Source: Mycolicibacterium peregrinum (lineage in GTDB: Bacteria; Actinomycetota; Actinomycetes; Mycobacteriales; Mycobacteriaceae). From it: a stretch of DNA of 64,000 nucleotides. Position 1 is the first letter of the stretch. Each line of letters opens with the position of its first letter. The position numbers were made by a program, and so were the translations under genes. Positions 1 to 10,195 of this stretch are shown piece by piece. The notes beneath the pieces are model-generated. The model worked only from the letters and a program-made list of their open reading frames with translations, was not told where the DNA came from and made no database searches. Location: positions 186,001 to 250,000 of the forward strand of contig NZ_LQPP01000043.1 of NCBI RefSeq assembly GCF_002102345.1. Direction: 5' to 3'.

Positions 1-1575
1 ATCCTGACGGTCGACGACACGCAGCCCACGGCCGAGGCGCTCGCGGTGTCGGGCGGGCGCATCGTCGCGGTCGGTTCCCGGGCCGAGGTGGCCGGCTGGG
101 TCGGGGAGCGCACCGATGTCCGTGAGGTCGACGGCTGCGTCATGCCGGGTTTCGTTGAGGCACATGGCCATCCGCTGATGGAAGCGGTGGCACTGTCGGG
201 CCGCATCGTCGATATCCGCCCGGTCACCTTGCCGAGCGCCGGAGAGGTGCTCGACGCGATACAGGCCGAGGTTGCCGAGCGCGGAGCCGACGGTGCGTTC
301 CTGAACGGCTGGGACCCGTTGCTGCAGGATGGATTGCCCGATCCGACGCTGGCCTGGCTGGACGGCGTCGCGCCCGACACGCCGCTGGTGATCGTGCACA
401 ACTCGGGCCACAAGGCTTTTTTCAACAGTGCGGCGGCCCGACGTGCCGGGCTGACCCGAGACACTCCGGACCCCAAGGGCGCCAAGTACGGACGCACGGC
501 CGACGGTGAGCTCGACGGCACCGCCGAGGAAACCGGGGCGGTGTTCCCGCTTCTCGGCGATGCGATCTCGGCCCGCGACTATCCGGAGATGCTGGCCGCC
601 GAATGCGCGCGGCTGAACCGGGCCGGCTTGACCACCTGCTCGGAGATGGCGTTCGACCCGATGTTCCGGCCGTTGCTGGCGCAGTTGCACGACCAGCTGA
701 CGGTGCGGTTGCGCACCTACGAGATGTCGACCGCCGCGCTGCACACCGACGCCAGCCCGTCCGAAGGCGACGACATCGTGCGCCAGGTCGGCATCAAGAT
801 CTGGGTCGACGGGTCCCCGTGGGTGGGCAACATCGACCTGACGTTCCCGTACCTGGACACCGATGCCACCCGGACCATCGGTGTGGTGCCCGGCTCGTGC
901 GGCCACGCCAACTACACGAAAGAACAACTCACCGAGATCGTGGGCACGTTCTTTCCGCAGGGTTGGCAGCTGGCCTGCCACGTGCACGGTGACGCCGGCG
1001 TGGACACCATCCTCGACGTCTATGAAGAGGCCTTGCGGGCCCATCCCCGCGACGATCACCGGCTGCGGCTGGAACACGTCGGTGCGATCACGCCCGAGCA
1101 GTTGCAGCGTGCGCACGGCCTCGGGGTCACCTGCAGCTTGTTCGTCGACCATCTGCACTACTGGGGCGACATCCTCGTCGACGGGCTGTTCGGGCCCGAG
1201 CACGGCGGGCGCTGGATGCCCGCGGGCTCGGCAGTGGCGACCGGCATGAGGATCTCGCTGCACAACGATCCGCCGGTCACCCCGGAGGAACCCCTGCGCA
1301 ACATCAGCGTGGCCGTCACCCGGACCGCGCCGAGCGGCCGGGTGCTGGCCCCCGAGGAGCGGCTCACCGTCGAGCAGGGGATCCGGGCGCAGACCATCGA
1401 CGCGGCGTGGCAGTTGTTCGCCGACAACGTGATCGGCTCACTCGAGGTCGGTAAGTACGCCGACCTGGTGATCGTCTCGGCCGACCCGCGCAAGACAGCC
1501 CCCGAGAGCATCGCCGACCTGGAAGTACAGGCCACATTCTTGGCTGGGCAGCAGGTTTATCCGAAAGCCGGTTGA
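1..1575 (+). CDS. Amidohydrolase family protein (YtcJ-like), 5' end cut by window edge
   Basis: Metal-dependent hydrolase of the amidohydrolase superfamily, YtcJ-like branch; the substrate cannot be told. The reading frame is open from base 1 and starts with the small N-terminal beta segment usual in this family (ILTVDD...ALAVSGGRIVAVG), so the true start lies left of the window and the GTG at 46 is internal. The HxH metal motif shows as EAHGHP near residue 55, a second metal or catalytic region as ACHVHGDAG, and the C-terminal GKYADLVI strand closes the composite domain. 524 residues are visible, close to the usual 530-550. By gene order it corresponds to the Rv0552-type gene just upstream of menC in M. 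tuberculosis. The next CDS begins 29 bp downstream on the same strand. Confidence 0.85.
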   Translation: MLTVDDTQPTAEALAVSGGRIVAVGSRAEVAGWVGERTDVREVDGCVMPGFVEAHGHPLMEAVALSGRIVDIRPVTLPSAGEVLDAIQAEVAERGADGAFLNGWDPLLQDGLPDPTLAWLDGVAPDTPLVIVHNSGHKAFFNSAAARRAGLTRDTPDPKGAKYGRTADGELDGTAEETGAVFPLLGDAISARDYPEMLAAECARLNRAGLTTCSEMAFDPMFRPLLAQLHDQLTVRLRTYEMSTAALHTDASPSEGDDIVRQVGIKIWVDGSPWVGNIDLTFPYLDTDATRTIGVVPGSCGHANYTKEQLTEIVGTFFPQGWQLACHVHGDAGVDTILDVYEEALRAHPRDDHRLRLEHVGAITPEQLQRAHGLGVTCSLFVDHLHYWGDILVDGLFGPEHGGRWMPAGSAVATGMRISLHNDPPVTPEEPLRNISVAVTRTAPSGRVLAPEERLTVEQGIRAQTIDAAWQLFADNVIGSLEVGKYADLVIVSADPRKTAPESIADLEVQATFLAGQQVYPKAG

Positions 1576-1604
1576 CGGCTCGCGTGCCATGGCACGCTCT
1601 GGAC

Positions 1605-4211
<2,607 letters not shown>

Positions 4212-4237
4212 CCGCGTTGGGCATCATTGACGGCGTG

Positions 4238-5206
4238 ATGGACGCGGCGCCGGTGTTGGATGACCTGTTGGAGCGCCTGCATGTCGTGGCCCTGCCGATG
4301 CGGGTTCGCTTCCGTGGCATCACCGTTCGTGAGGTGGCGCTGATCGACGGCCCGGCCGGTTGGGGGGAGTTCGGCGCGTTCGGTGAATACGGGGCGCCGG
4401 AGGCCGCGGCCTGGTTGGCCGCCGGGATCGAGGCGGCGTACCGGCCGGCGCCTGTGGTCCATCGCGATCGCATCCCGATCAACGCGACCGTGCCCGCGGT
4501 CCCGGCCACCCAGGTGCCCGAGGTGCTGGCGCGGTTCCCGGGTGCACACACGGCCAAGGTCAAGGTCGCCGAGCCGGGGCAGACCCTGGCTGACGACGTC
4601 GCGCGGGTCAACGCCGTGCGCGCGCAGGTTCCGGTGGTGCGGGTGGATGCCAATGGAGGTTGGACGTTGCCGCAGGCTGTCGAGGCCGCCGCAGCGCTCA
4701 CCGCGGACGGGCCACTGGAGTATCTGGAGCAGCCGTGTTCGACGGTCGACGAGTTGGCCGCGCTGCGGCGGCAGGTGTCGGTGCCGATCGCGGCCGACGA
4801 GTCGATCCGCAAGGCCTCCGATCCGTTGCGGGTGGTGCGGGCCCGCGCCGCCGACGTCGCGGTGCTCAAGGTGGCGCCGCTGGGCGGGGTGTCCCGCATG
4901 CTCGACATCGCCGCGCAGATCGATATCCCGATTGTGGTGTCCAGTGCGCTGGATTCGGCGGTCGGCATCGCGCGCGGGTTGCTGGCCGCCGCCGCCCTGC
5001 CAGAGTTGGAGCACGCGTGCGGTCTGGGCACCGGCGGATTCTTTGTGGAGGATGTCGCCGAGGTTCCGGCGCCGGTTGACGGGTACCTGCCCGTGGAGAC
5101 CGTGGTGCCGGATCCTGCCCGACTGTCCGCGTTGGCGGCGTCGCCGGAGCGTCGGCAATGGTGGGTCGACCGGGTACGCGAGTGCTACCCACTGACATTG
5201 GAGTAG
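4238..5206 (+). CDS. menC: o-Succinylbenzoate synthase
   Basis: Dehydrates SHCHC to o-succinylbenzoate in menaquinone synthesis. It belongs to the enolase/MLE-like superfamily, actinobacterial short form (322 residues). Visible features are LPMRVRFRGITVREVALI at the N-terminus, the KxK catalytic pair in TAKVKVAEPG, metal ligands in VRVDANGGW, LEYLEQP and IAADES, and the second catalytic lysine in VAVLKVAPLGG. The C-terminal HACGLGTGG is also typical. The ATG at 4238 is preferred; a GTG three bases earlier is in frame. It lies 26 bp after the broken fbp gene and starts the menC-bpoC-menD-menG backbone, which is interrupted here by accessory genes. Confidence 0.95.
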   Translation: MDAAPVLDDLLERLHVVALPMRVRFRGITVREVALIDGPAGWGEFGAFGEYGAPEAAAWLAAGIEAAYRPAPVVHRDRIPINATVPAVPATQVPEVLARFPGAHTAKVKVAEPGQTLADDVARVNAVRAQVPVVRVDANGGWTLPQAVEAAAALTADGPLEYLEQPCSTVDELAALRRQVSVPIAADESIRKASDPLRVVRARAADVAVLKVAPLGGVSRMLDIAAQIDIPIVVSSALDSAVGIARGLLAAAALPELEHACGLGTGGFFVEDVAEVPAPVDGYLPVETVVPDPARLSALAASPERRQWWVDRVRECYPLTLE

Positions 5207-5251
5207 GCCACTGCTCTAAGCAAACCGGCTCGGGCGTTCGACACTCGCTGG

Positions 5252-6397
5252 ATGACTCGATTTCGCGTCGGCATCATGGACCCGACGATCGCCGCACGGC
5301 CCACCGTGGACCTGTTCACCCGGGCGAATTATCTGAGTGCGGTCGCCGGTGGTGTCGACTCGTTCTGGGTGCCCGACCACCTCAACGCGTTGTTCCCCCG
5401 CTCGTTGTGGCAGCCGAAGTTCTGCGGTGGTGCCAAGATGCTGCCCTCGGCCGATGCCTACCTGGAGCCGTGGACGATGCTGGGTAATCTCGCTGCCCGC
5501 AATCGGGTTGCCCGGCTTCGGTTGGGAGTGGGGGTGACCGACACCGGCCGGCGCAACCCGGCCGTCACCGCGCAGGGTGCCGCGACGATGAACTTGCTCA
5601 CGAAGGGCCGGTTCATCCTCGGCATCGGTGCCGGGGAGCGTGAGGGCAACGAACCGTACGGGGTGGATTGGGCGAAACCGGTGGCCCGGTTCGAGGAGGC
5701 GATGGCCACGATCCGGACACTGTGGGATTCGAATGGTGAACTGGTCAACCGTGATTCGCCGTTTTTTCCGCTGCGCAACGCGATCTTCGACCTGCCCGCG
5801 TACCGTGGACGCTGGCCCGAGATCTGGATCGCCGCGCACGGTCCGAGGATGCTGCGGGCTGCGGGTCGCTATGCCGACGGGTTCTTTCCCGCGTTCCCCC
5901 ATGCGCCACAGGAGTATGCCCAGCGTCTCGAGGTCGTGCGGTCGGCGGCCTCCGACGCCGGGCGTGATCCGATGGCCATCACCCCCGCCCTGTGGATGAT
6001 GGTCGTGCCGGCGCGTACGCCCGACGACCTCGACGAGGCTCTGGAATCGGCGGTCCTCAAGGCCGGTGCGCTGAACGCCCCGGACGATTTCTACGCCCGA
6101 CACGCTGCCCAGCACCCGCTCGGCGTCGGTTTCTCGGGCGCGCAGGACATCTTGCCCCAGGACTGGGATGAGGAGACGGCGCTGTCCTACATCAAGGCGG
6201 TTCCGACGTCGCTGCTGCGGGATATGTACCTGTGTGGGACGGTGGACGAGATCGTCGAGCAGGCGGCGGAGTGGCGCCACCACGGTGTCCGGTACCTGGT
6301 GCTGGCGAATGTCGGTCCGCTGCAAGGCAAGCTCCGCAGGGGCCTGACGCCGCAGCTGCTTTACAGCCAGGTAATCCGCAAGCTGAAGAAGCTCTGA
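5252..6397 (+). CDS. LLM-class (F420-dependent type) oxidoreductase
   Basis: Luciferase-like TIM-barrel oxidoreductase of 381 residues; mycobacterial members mostly use cofactor F420. Seen: N-terminal VDSFWVPDHLNALFP, LRLGVGVTDTGRRNPAVTAQ and RFILGIGAGEREGNEPYG, the standard early strands and cofactor loops of bacterial luciferase-like folds, and WPEIWIAAHGPRMLRAAGRYADG in the second half. The overall pattern resembles the phthiodiolone ketoreductase/Fgd2-like group, but the substrate cannot be inferred. It starts 45 bp after menC on the same strand and stands alone afterwards, because the next gene is on the opposite strand. Confidence 0.85.
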   Translation: MTRFRVGIMDPTIAARPTVDLFTRANYLSAVAGGVDSFWVPDHLNALFPRSLWQPKFCGGAKMLPSADAYLEPWTMLGNLAARNRVARLRLGVGVTDTGRRNPAVTAQGAATMNLLTKGRFILGIGAGEREGNEPYGVDWAKPVARFEEAMATIRTLWDSNGELVNRDSPFFPLRNAIFDLPAYRGRWPEIWIAAHGPRMLRAAGRYADGFFPAFPHAPQEYAQRLEVVRSAASDAGRDPMAITPALWMMVVPARTPDDLDEALESAVLKAGALNAPDDFYARHAAQHPLGVGFSGAQDILPQDWDEETALSYIKAVPTSLLRDMYLCGTVDEIVEQAAEWRHHGVRYLVLANVGPLQGKLRRGLTPQLLYSQVIRKLKKL

Positions 6398-6493
6398 TTC
6401 TCTTTCCACGCGCGTTCCCGTCGCAGACTGCGCGGTATCAGGCCATCATCGGTCAGCACCATGTGACGCAGGCACGGGATCAAGCGGCTGTAG

Positions 6494-6520
6494 TGTCACA
6501 CCTGCCACACCTGTCACACC
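6494..6520. repeat. Three tandem 9-bp repeats (TGYCACACC)
   Basis: Three head-to-tail copies, TGTCACACC, TGCCACACC and TGTCACACC, in the non-coding gap between the LLM gene and the tail of hicB. The rest of 6398-6628 shows no gene. Too short to call a satellite; it may be a protein-binding array. Confidence 0.6.
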
Positions 6521-6628
6521 GACACCGCGGGACCACATGGGTGCACTCTGGAAATGTAGTACCACCGGTGATACCAGGTTTCGAGATCGGTCATGCTCTC
6601 GAGACGGGACTTCGAGGCGGACCATCGA

Positions 6629-6976
6629 TCAGTACAGATCGCCCAGCGACACCGAAGGACGACTGACAAGCTTCTGAACGACCCACCGGTTCAACGACAC
6701 TCCCTGTTCAGTAGCCTCCACAACGAGCCTGGCGTGCAGCGACCGCGAGACCCGCACCATGAACTTGCCGCTGTAGCGATGGTCAGTCAGGGAAGCTGGT
6801 GGTTCGTCGTCGGCGGCCTGGATCATCGCCACCTCCTCAGTGACCATCTTCTCGACGGCTGCAATCGCCTCATGTGCCGTGAGGCCCTTCGCCGACAGGT
6901 TCGGGAACTCGAGACACAGCCCCTCGTACCAGCCGTCCTCGTACGACCATTGCGCCCGGTAGGTGTATTGCGTCAT
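6629..6976 (-). CDS. hicB: HicB-family antitoxin-like protein (orphan)
   Basis: 115 residues with the two parts of HicB: an N-terminal partial RNase-H-like fold (SYEDGWYEGLCLEFPNLSA, then a helix with AHEAIAAVEKMV) and a C-terminal ribbon-helix-helix region (KFMVRVSRSLHARLV...SLNRWVVQKL). HicB normally binds and silences the HicA mRNA interferase and represses its own operon. No hicA-sized reading frame with the expected small dsRBD-like fold is visible on either side, so this is an orphan. The start is taken at MTQYTYRAQW; MIDDMTQY four codons earlier is equally possible. Its start lies 100 bp from that of the divergent AraC/PfpI regulator. Confidence 0.75.
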   Translation of the reverse strand: MTQYTYRAQWSYEDGWYEGLCLEFPNLSAKGLTAHEAIAAVEKMVTEEVAMIQAADDEPPASLTDHRYSGKFMVRVSRSLHARLVVEATEQGVSLNRWVVQKLVSRPSVSLGDLY

Positions 6977-7076
6977 GTCGTCGATCATCGCCACACCGTC
7001 CGACAATCCATCCGATGTCCTGATTTGTGGGGTGCATGGCGTAGACGCCATCGCGGACGTCGCGAACACTGAAGAG

Positions 7077-8045
7077 GTGACGCGATCGGTGGTGATCCTG
7101 GGCTACGCCGGTGTGCAGGCGCTGGACCTGGTCGGGCCCTTCGACGTGTTCTCCACCGCCACGCTGGCCCTGGTCGGCCAGGGCAGGTCTGACGACGGTT
7201 ACGCCGTCACGGTGACCTCGGCGGACGGTCAACCCGTCAGCACCCTCACCGGGTTGGAGTTCGTCGCCGCGCCGCTGCCCGACCCCCAGGGTCCGATCGA
7301 CACCATCGTCATCCCGGGCGGGATCGGCGCCGATGCCGCCCGGGCCAACCCGGCGGTCGTCGGCTGGATCACCACCGCCGCCCGCAACGCCCGCCGCGTT
7401 GTCAGCGTGTGCACCGGCGCGTTCCTGGCGGCCCAGGCCGGACTGCTCGACGGCTGCCCCGCCACCACACACTGGTCCTCCGCGCGCCGGATGGCTGACG
7501 AGTTCCCTTCGGTGTCAGTCGATCCCGAACCGATCTTCGTCCGAAGCTCCGAGCAGGTATGGACGGCGGCGGGGGTGACCGCAGGCATCGACCTGGCACT
7601 GTCGCTCGTCGAAGACGACTACGGCACCGACATCGCCCAGACCGTCGCGCGCTATCTCGTGTTGTACCTGCGCCGGCCCGGCGGCCAGACCCAGTTCGCC
7701 GCACCGGTGTGGATGCCGCGGGCCAAACGTGCCCCGATCCGCGTGGTGCAGGAATCCATCGAGGTCGAACCCGGCGGGGTGCACAGCATTTCCGAGCTGG
7801 CCCGACGGGCGGCGATGAGCCCAAGGCATTTCACCCGGGTGTTCACCGACGAGGTCGGTGAGGCGCCCGGCGCCTACGTGGAACGCATCCGCACCGATGC
7901 CGCGCGACGCCAGCTGGAGGAGTCCGACGACACCGTCACCGTCATCGCCGCCCGCTGCGGATTCGGCACCGCCGAAACCATGCGGCGCAACTTCGTTCGG
8001 CGCCTGGGTATTTCGCCCGACCAGTACCGCAAGACCTTCGCGTGA
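7077..8045 (+). CDS. GATase1/DJ-1 domain AraC-type transcriptional regulator
   Basis: Transcription factor with an N-terminal DJ-1/PfpI-like domain (VVILGYAGVQALDLVGPFDVF, PGGIGAD, VVSVCTGAFLAAQAGLLDG, TTHW) and a C-terminal AraC HTH (SISELARRAAMSPRHFTRVF...ERIRTDAARRQLE...VIAARCGFGTAETMRRNFVRRLGISPDQYRK). This is the CdhR/FtrA architecture, in which the amidotransferase-like domain is usually a ligand sensor. The GTG at 7077 is favoured because the PfpI fold begins right there; upstream in-frame starts add unconserved residues. The stop overlaps an alternative start of the next gene, so the two form an operon, and the downstream PfpI enzyme is its likely target. Confidence 0.88.
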   Translation: MTRSVVILGYAGVQALDLVGPFDVFSTATLALVGQGRSDDGYAVTVTSADGQPVSTLTGLEFVAAPLPDPQGPIDTIVIPGGIGADAARANPAVVGWITTAARNARRVVSVCTGAFLAAQAGLLDGCPATTHWSSARRMADEFPSVSVDPEPIFVRSSEQVWTAAGVTAGIDLALSLVEDDYGTDIAQTVARYLVLYLRRPGGQTQFAAPVWMPRAKRAPIRVVQESIEVEPGGVHSISELARRAAMSPRHFTRVFTDEVGEAPGAYVERIRTDAARRQLEESDDTVTVIAARCGFGTAETMRRNFVRRLGISPDQYRKTFA

Positions 8046-8056
8046 AAGGAAACACC

Positions 8057-8782
8057 ATGCAGATCGCCATCGTGCTGTACCCGAGCTTCACCGCGCTCGA
8101 CTTCATCGGGCCCTACGAAGTGTTGCGCAACCTGCCCGACGCGGACGTGCGGTTCGTTTGGCACGAGCCGGGTCCCATCACCGCCGATTCCGGCGTGCTG
8201 ACGGTGGGGGCCACCCACAGTTTCGACGAAACCCCGTCACCCGACGTGGTGCTGGTGCCCGGCGGTCCCGGGACCACCATGGCGGCCCGCGACGACAAGG
8301 TGCTCGACTGGCTGCGTCAGGTCTACCCGGGGACGACCTGGATGGCGTCGGTGTGCTCGGGTTCGGTGGTGCTGGCCGCGGCGGGCCTGCTCGACGGGAA
8401 GCGTGCGACGTCGCACTGGTCGGTGCTGAGCGCGTTGAAGGTGATGGGTGTGACACCGGTCGGGGATCAACGCATCGTGCGGGCCGACCCGGACGGGAAG
8501 GTGATCACCGCGGCGGGCGTCTCGGCCGGGATCGACCTGGCCGTGTGGCTGGCGGGCCAGATCGGCGGCGAGGCGAAGGCCAAGGCCATTCAGCTGATGA
8601 TCGAGTACGACCCGCAGCCACCGTTCGATTCCGGGCACATGTCGAAGGCGAGCGCGGCCACCAAGGCCGGTGCCACCGCGTTGCTGAGCAAGGACATGAT
8701 CAAACCCGAACCGCTGAAGGCGGGGGTGTTGCTGGCGTGGGATCAGGCGATCAGGAGGGTCCGCGGGCGGCGCAGCGCGTGA
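8057..8782 (+). CDS. DJ-1/PfpI family protein, isonitrile hydratase-like
   Basis: Single-domain DJ-1/PfpI protein of 241 residues: QIAIVLYPSFTALDFIGPYE, VLVPGGPGT, the nucleophile elbow SVCSGSVVLAAAGLLDG with its cysteine, ATSHWSV, and GVSAGIDLAVWLAG. This layout is seen in isonitrile hydratases (InhA type), which convert isonitriles to N-formamides. The substrate is inferred from family only; related proteins are also annotated simply as PfpI. The ATG at 8057 is chosen because AAAGGA stands 6 bp upstream. It follows the AraC/PfpI regulator by 11 bp. Confidence 0.85.
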   Translation: MQIAIVLYPSFTALDFIGPYEVLRNLPDADVRFVWHEPGPITADSGVLTVGATHSFDETPSPDVVLVPGGPGTTMAARDDKVLDWLRQVYPGTTWMASVCSGSVVLAAAGLLDGKRATSHWSVLSALKVMGVTPVGDQRIVRADPDGKVITAAGVSAGIDLAVWLAGQIGGEAKAKAIQLMIEYDPQPPFDSGHMSKASAATKAGATALLSKDMIKPEPLKAGVLLAWDQAIRRVRGRRSA

Positions 8783-8797
8783 GCCGCTCAGGCGGCT
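8782..8797. terminator. Small hairpin between convergent genes
   Basis: AGCCGC and GCGGCT separated by a 4-nt loop, right at the PfpI stop and before the convergent SnoaL-like gene tail. Short and without a T tract, so weak evidence for termination. Confidence 0.35.
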
Positions 8798-8811
8798 GGA
8801 GCGCGTGAGCG

Positions 8812-9240
8812 CTATTCCCGCGCGCCCAACAGGTGCTCGTACGGATCGCTGCCGGTGCCGATGTGTTCGGGCATCGGGTAGTACGTCTTGATCAGGAGGT
8901 TTCCGTCCTGGTCCCAGGCGAAGGTCTCGATGCTGAAAGCGGACTGGACATCGGGTTCGGCGCCGAAGAAGTTCTGGCACACCCAGGCCATCTCGTCGCC
9001 ATTGACCTGAACCGTGATCATCTCGATCCGCAGAATCGACTGGAACATGTCGAACGCGTCGGAGGTGGCGGCGGCGAAGCCGTGCTTTTCCTCGGTGCCG
9101 ACTGGGTCGAACATCCGCACCTCGCCGGGGCAGATGGTGCGCCATGACGCGACCCACTCGTCCTTCTTGCCTGCGTTCCACAGTTCGGCGTGCTTGGCGG
9201 CGTGCGCCAGCCGTGCCTTGCGACTGGGGACCTTGCTCAT
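8812..9240 (-). CDS. SnoaL-like / nuclear transport factor 2 family protein
   Basis: 142 residues with the cone-shaped SnoaL/NTF2 pattern: a helical start (ARLAHAAKHAELWNAGKKDEWVASW), a conserved central strand (EVRMFDPVGTEE), WVCQNFFGAEPD and a long beta tail ending in YYPMPEHIG. Members are ketosteroid isomerase-like enzymes or small ligand-binding proteins; no catalytic identity can be assigned. The start is supported by GGAAGGA a few bases upstream on the minus strand. It is divergent from bpoC, with a perfect palindrome in the shared promoter region. Confidence 0.75.
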   Translation of the reverse strand: MSKVPSRKARLAHAAKHAELWNAGKKDEWVASWRTICPGEVRMFDPVGTEEKHGFAAATSDAFDMFQSILRIEMITVQVNGDEMAWVCQNFFGAEPDVQSAFSIETFAWDQDGNLLIKTYYPMPEHIGTGSDPYEHLLGARE

Positions 9241-9285
9241 GGACCGTTCCTTCCCACGACATGGTGCGTAGGACTCGCACCCTAG

Positions 9286-9301
9286 CTGGACAAGTGTCCA
9301 G
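9286..9301. promoter_or_regulatory. Perfect palindrome CTGGACA-2-TGTCCAG, candidate TetR-type operator
   Basis: Two 7-bp arms with a 2-bp spacer in the 138-bp divergent promoter region between the SnoaL-like gene and bpoC. Size and symmetry fit a TetR-family operator. No TetR gene is present in the window, so the regulator would be encoded elsewhere. Confidence 0.5.
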
Positions 9302-9365
9302 TTGTCACTGGCTCGGCGAGGATGGGCGGTCGGTCGGGCTTTCTCGCACACGGTGCACCATGAAG

Positions 9366-9371
9366 TAGCGT
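9366..9371 (+). promoter_or_regulatory. -10 box TAGCGT of a leaderless bpoC promoter
   Basis: TAGCGT fits the mycobacterial -10 TANNNT and ends 7 bp before the GTG start of bpoC, placing the transcript start at the start codon. There is no ribosome binding site. Confidence 0.5.
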
Positions 9372-9378
9372 CGGCCGG

Positions 9379-10179
9379 GTGAATCTGGCATATGACGAGC
9401 GAGGCAAGGGCGACCCGGTGCTGTTCATCGCCGGCCGCGGGGGTGCGGGCCGCACCTGGCACCTGCACCAGGTCCCGGCGCTGCAGCGGGCCGGCTACCG
9501 CGTCATCACCTTCGACAACCGCGGGGTCGGCGCGACGGAGAACGCCCAGGGATTCGGCACCGAGCAGATGGTGGCCGACACCGCCGAGCTGATCGAGAAG
9601 CTCGGGGCGGCCCCCGCGCACATCGTGGGTGTGTCGATGGGGTCGTTCATCGCACAGGAACTGATGTTGGCGCGTCCCGATCTGGTGCGGTCGGCCGTGT
9701 TGATGGCCACCCGCGGCCGTCACGACCGGGCCCGCGAGTTCTTCCGCACCGCCGAGCGTGACCTGGCGGCCTCAGGTGTGCAGCTGCCGCCGACGTTCGA
9801 CGCCAAGCTCCGGATGATGGAGAGTTTCTCGCCAAAGACGCTCAACGACGACGCGTTGGTGCGCGACTGGAGTGAGATGTTCACCATGTGGCCGACCAAG
9901 CAGACTCCAGGTCTCGCCGCCCAATCCGACGCCGGTCCGGTGGGTAACCGGCTGCCGGCGTATCAGGCCATCACCACTCCGGTACTGGTCATCGGGTTCG
10001 CCGACGACGTGGTGCTGCCGCCGCATCTGGGCCGTGAGGTGGCCGATGCGATTCCCACCGCCCGTTACCTGGAGATTCCCGACACGGGTCACCTCGGCTT
10101 CATCGAGAAGCCCGACGCCGTGAACGCCGTGCTGCTCGAGTTCCTGGCCGGGCAGACCGGGCAGACCGGGCAGTACTGA
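9379..10179 (+). CDS. bpoC: Alpha/beta hydrolase, BpoC homologue
   Basis: 266-residue alpha/beta hydrolase matching the M. tuberculosis Rv0554 type in both sequence and position between menC and menD. Visible: oxyanion loop FIAGRGGAGRTWH, nucleophile elbow VGVSMGSF with serine near residue 96, acid in FADDVVLPP, and histidine in DTGHLGF. The family was named non-heme bromoperoxidase, but a hydrolase role is more likely. Its invariant place in the men cluster invites the idea of a MenH-like step (SHCHC synthesis); this is inference only. It begins with GTG and appears leaderless. The C-terminus carries a GQT repeat just before the stop. Confidence 0.85.
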   Translation: MNLAYDERGKGDPVLFIAGRGGAGRTWHLHQVPALQRAGYRVITFDNRGVGATENAQGFGTEQMVADTAELIEKLGAAPAHIVGVSMGSFIAQELMLARPDLVRSAVLMATRGRHDRAREFFRTAERDLAASGVQLPPTFDAKLRMMESFSPKTLNDDALVRDWSEMFTMWPTKQTPGLAAQSDAGPVGNRLPAYQAITTPVLVIGFADDVVLPPHLGREVADAIPTARYLEIPDTGHLGFIEKPDAVNAVLLEFLAGQTGQTGQY

Positions 10180-10183
10180 CGAA

Positions 10184-10189
10184 TAAGGT
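10184..10189 (+). promoter_or_regulatory. -10 box TAAGGT of a leaderless menD promoter
   Basis: TAAGGT ends exactly 6 bp before the second of two adjacent GTG codons, so it marks the GTG at 10196 rather than 10193 as the menD start. Confidence 0.45.
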
Positions 10190-10195
10190 GGAGTG

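Noticed and set aside
6494-6520. CRISPR-like array
   Set aside because: Units are 9 bp, directly adjacent without spacers, and no cas genes are present.
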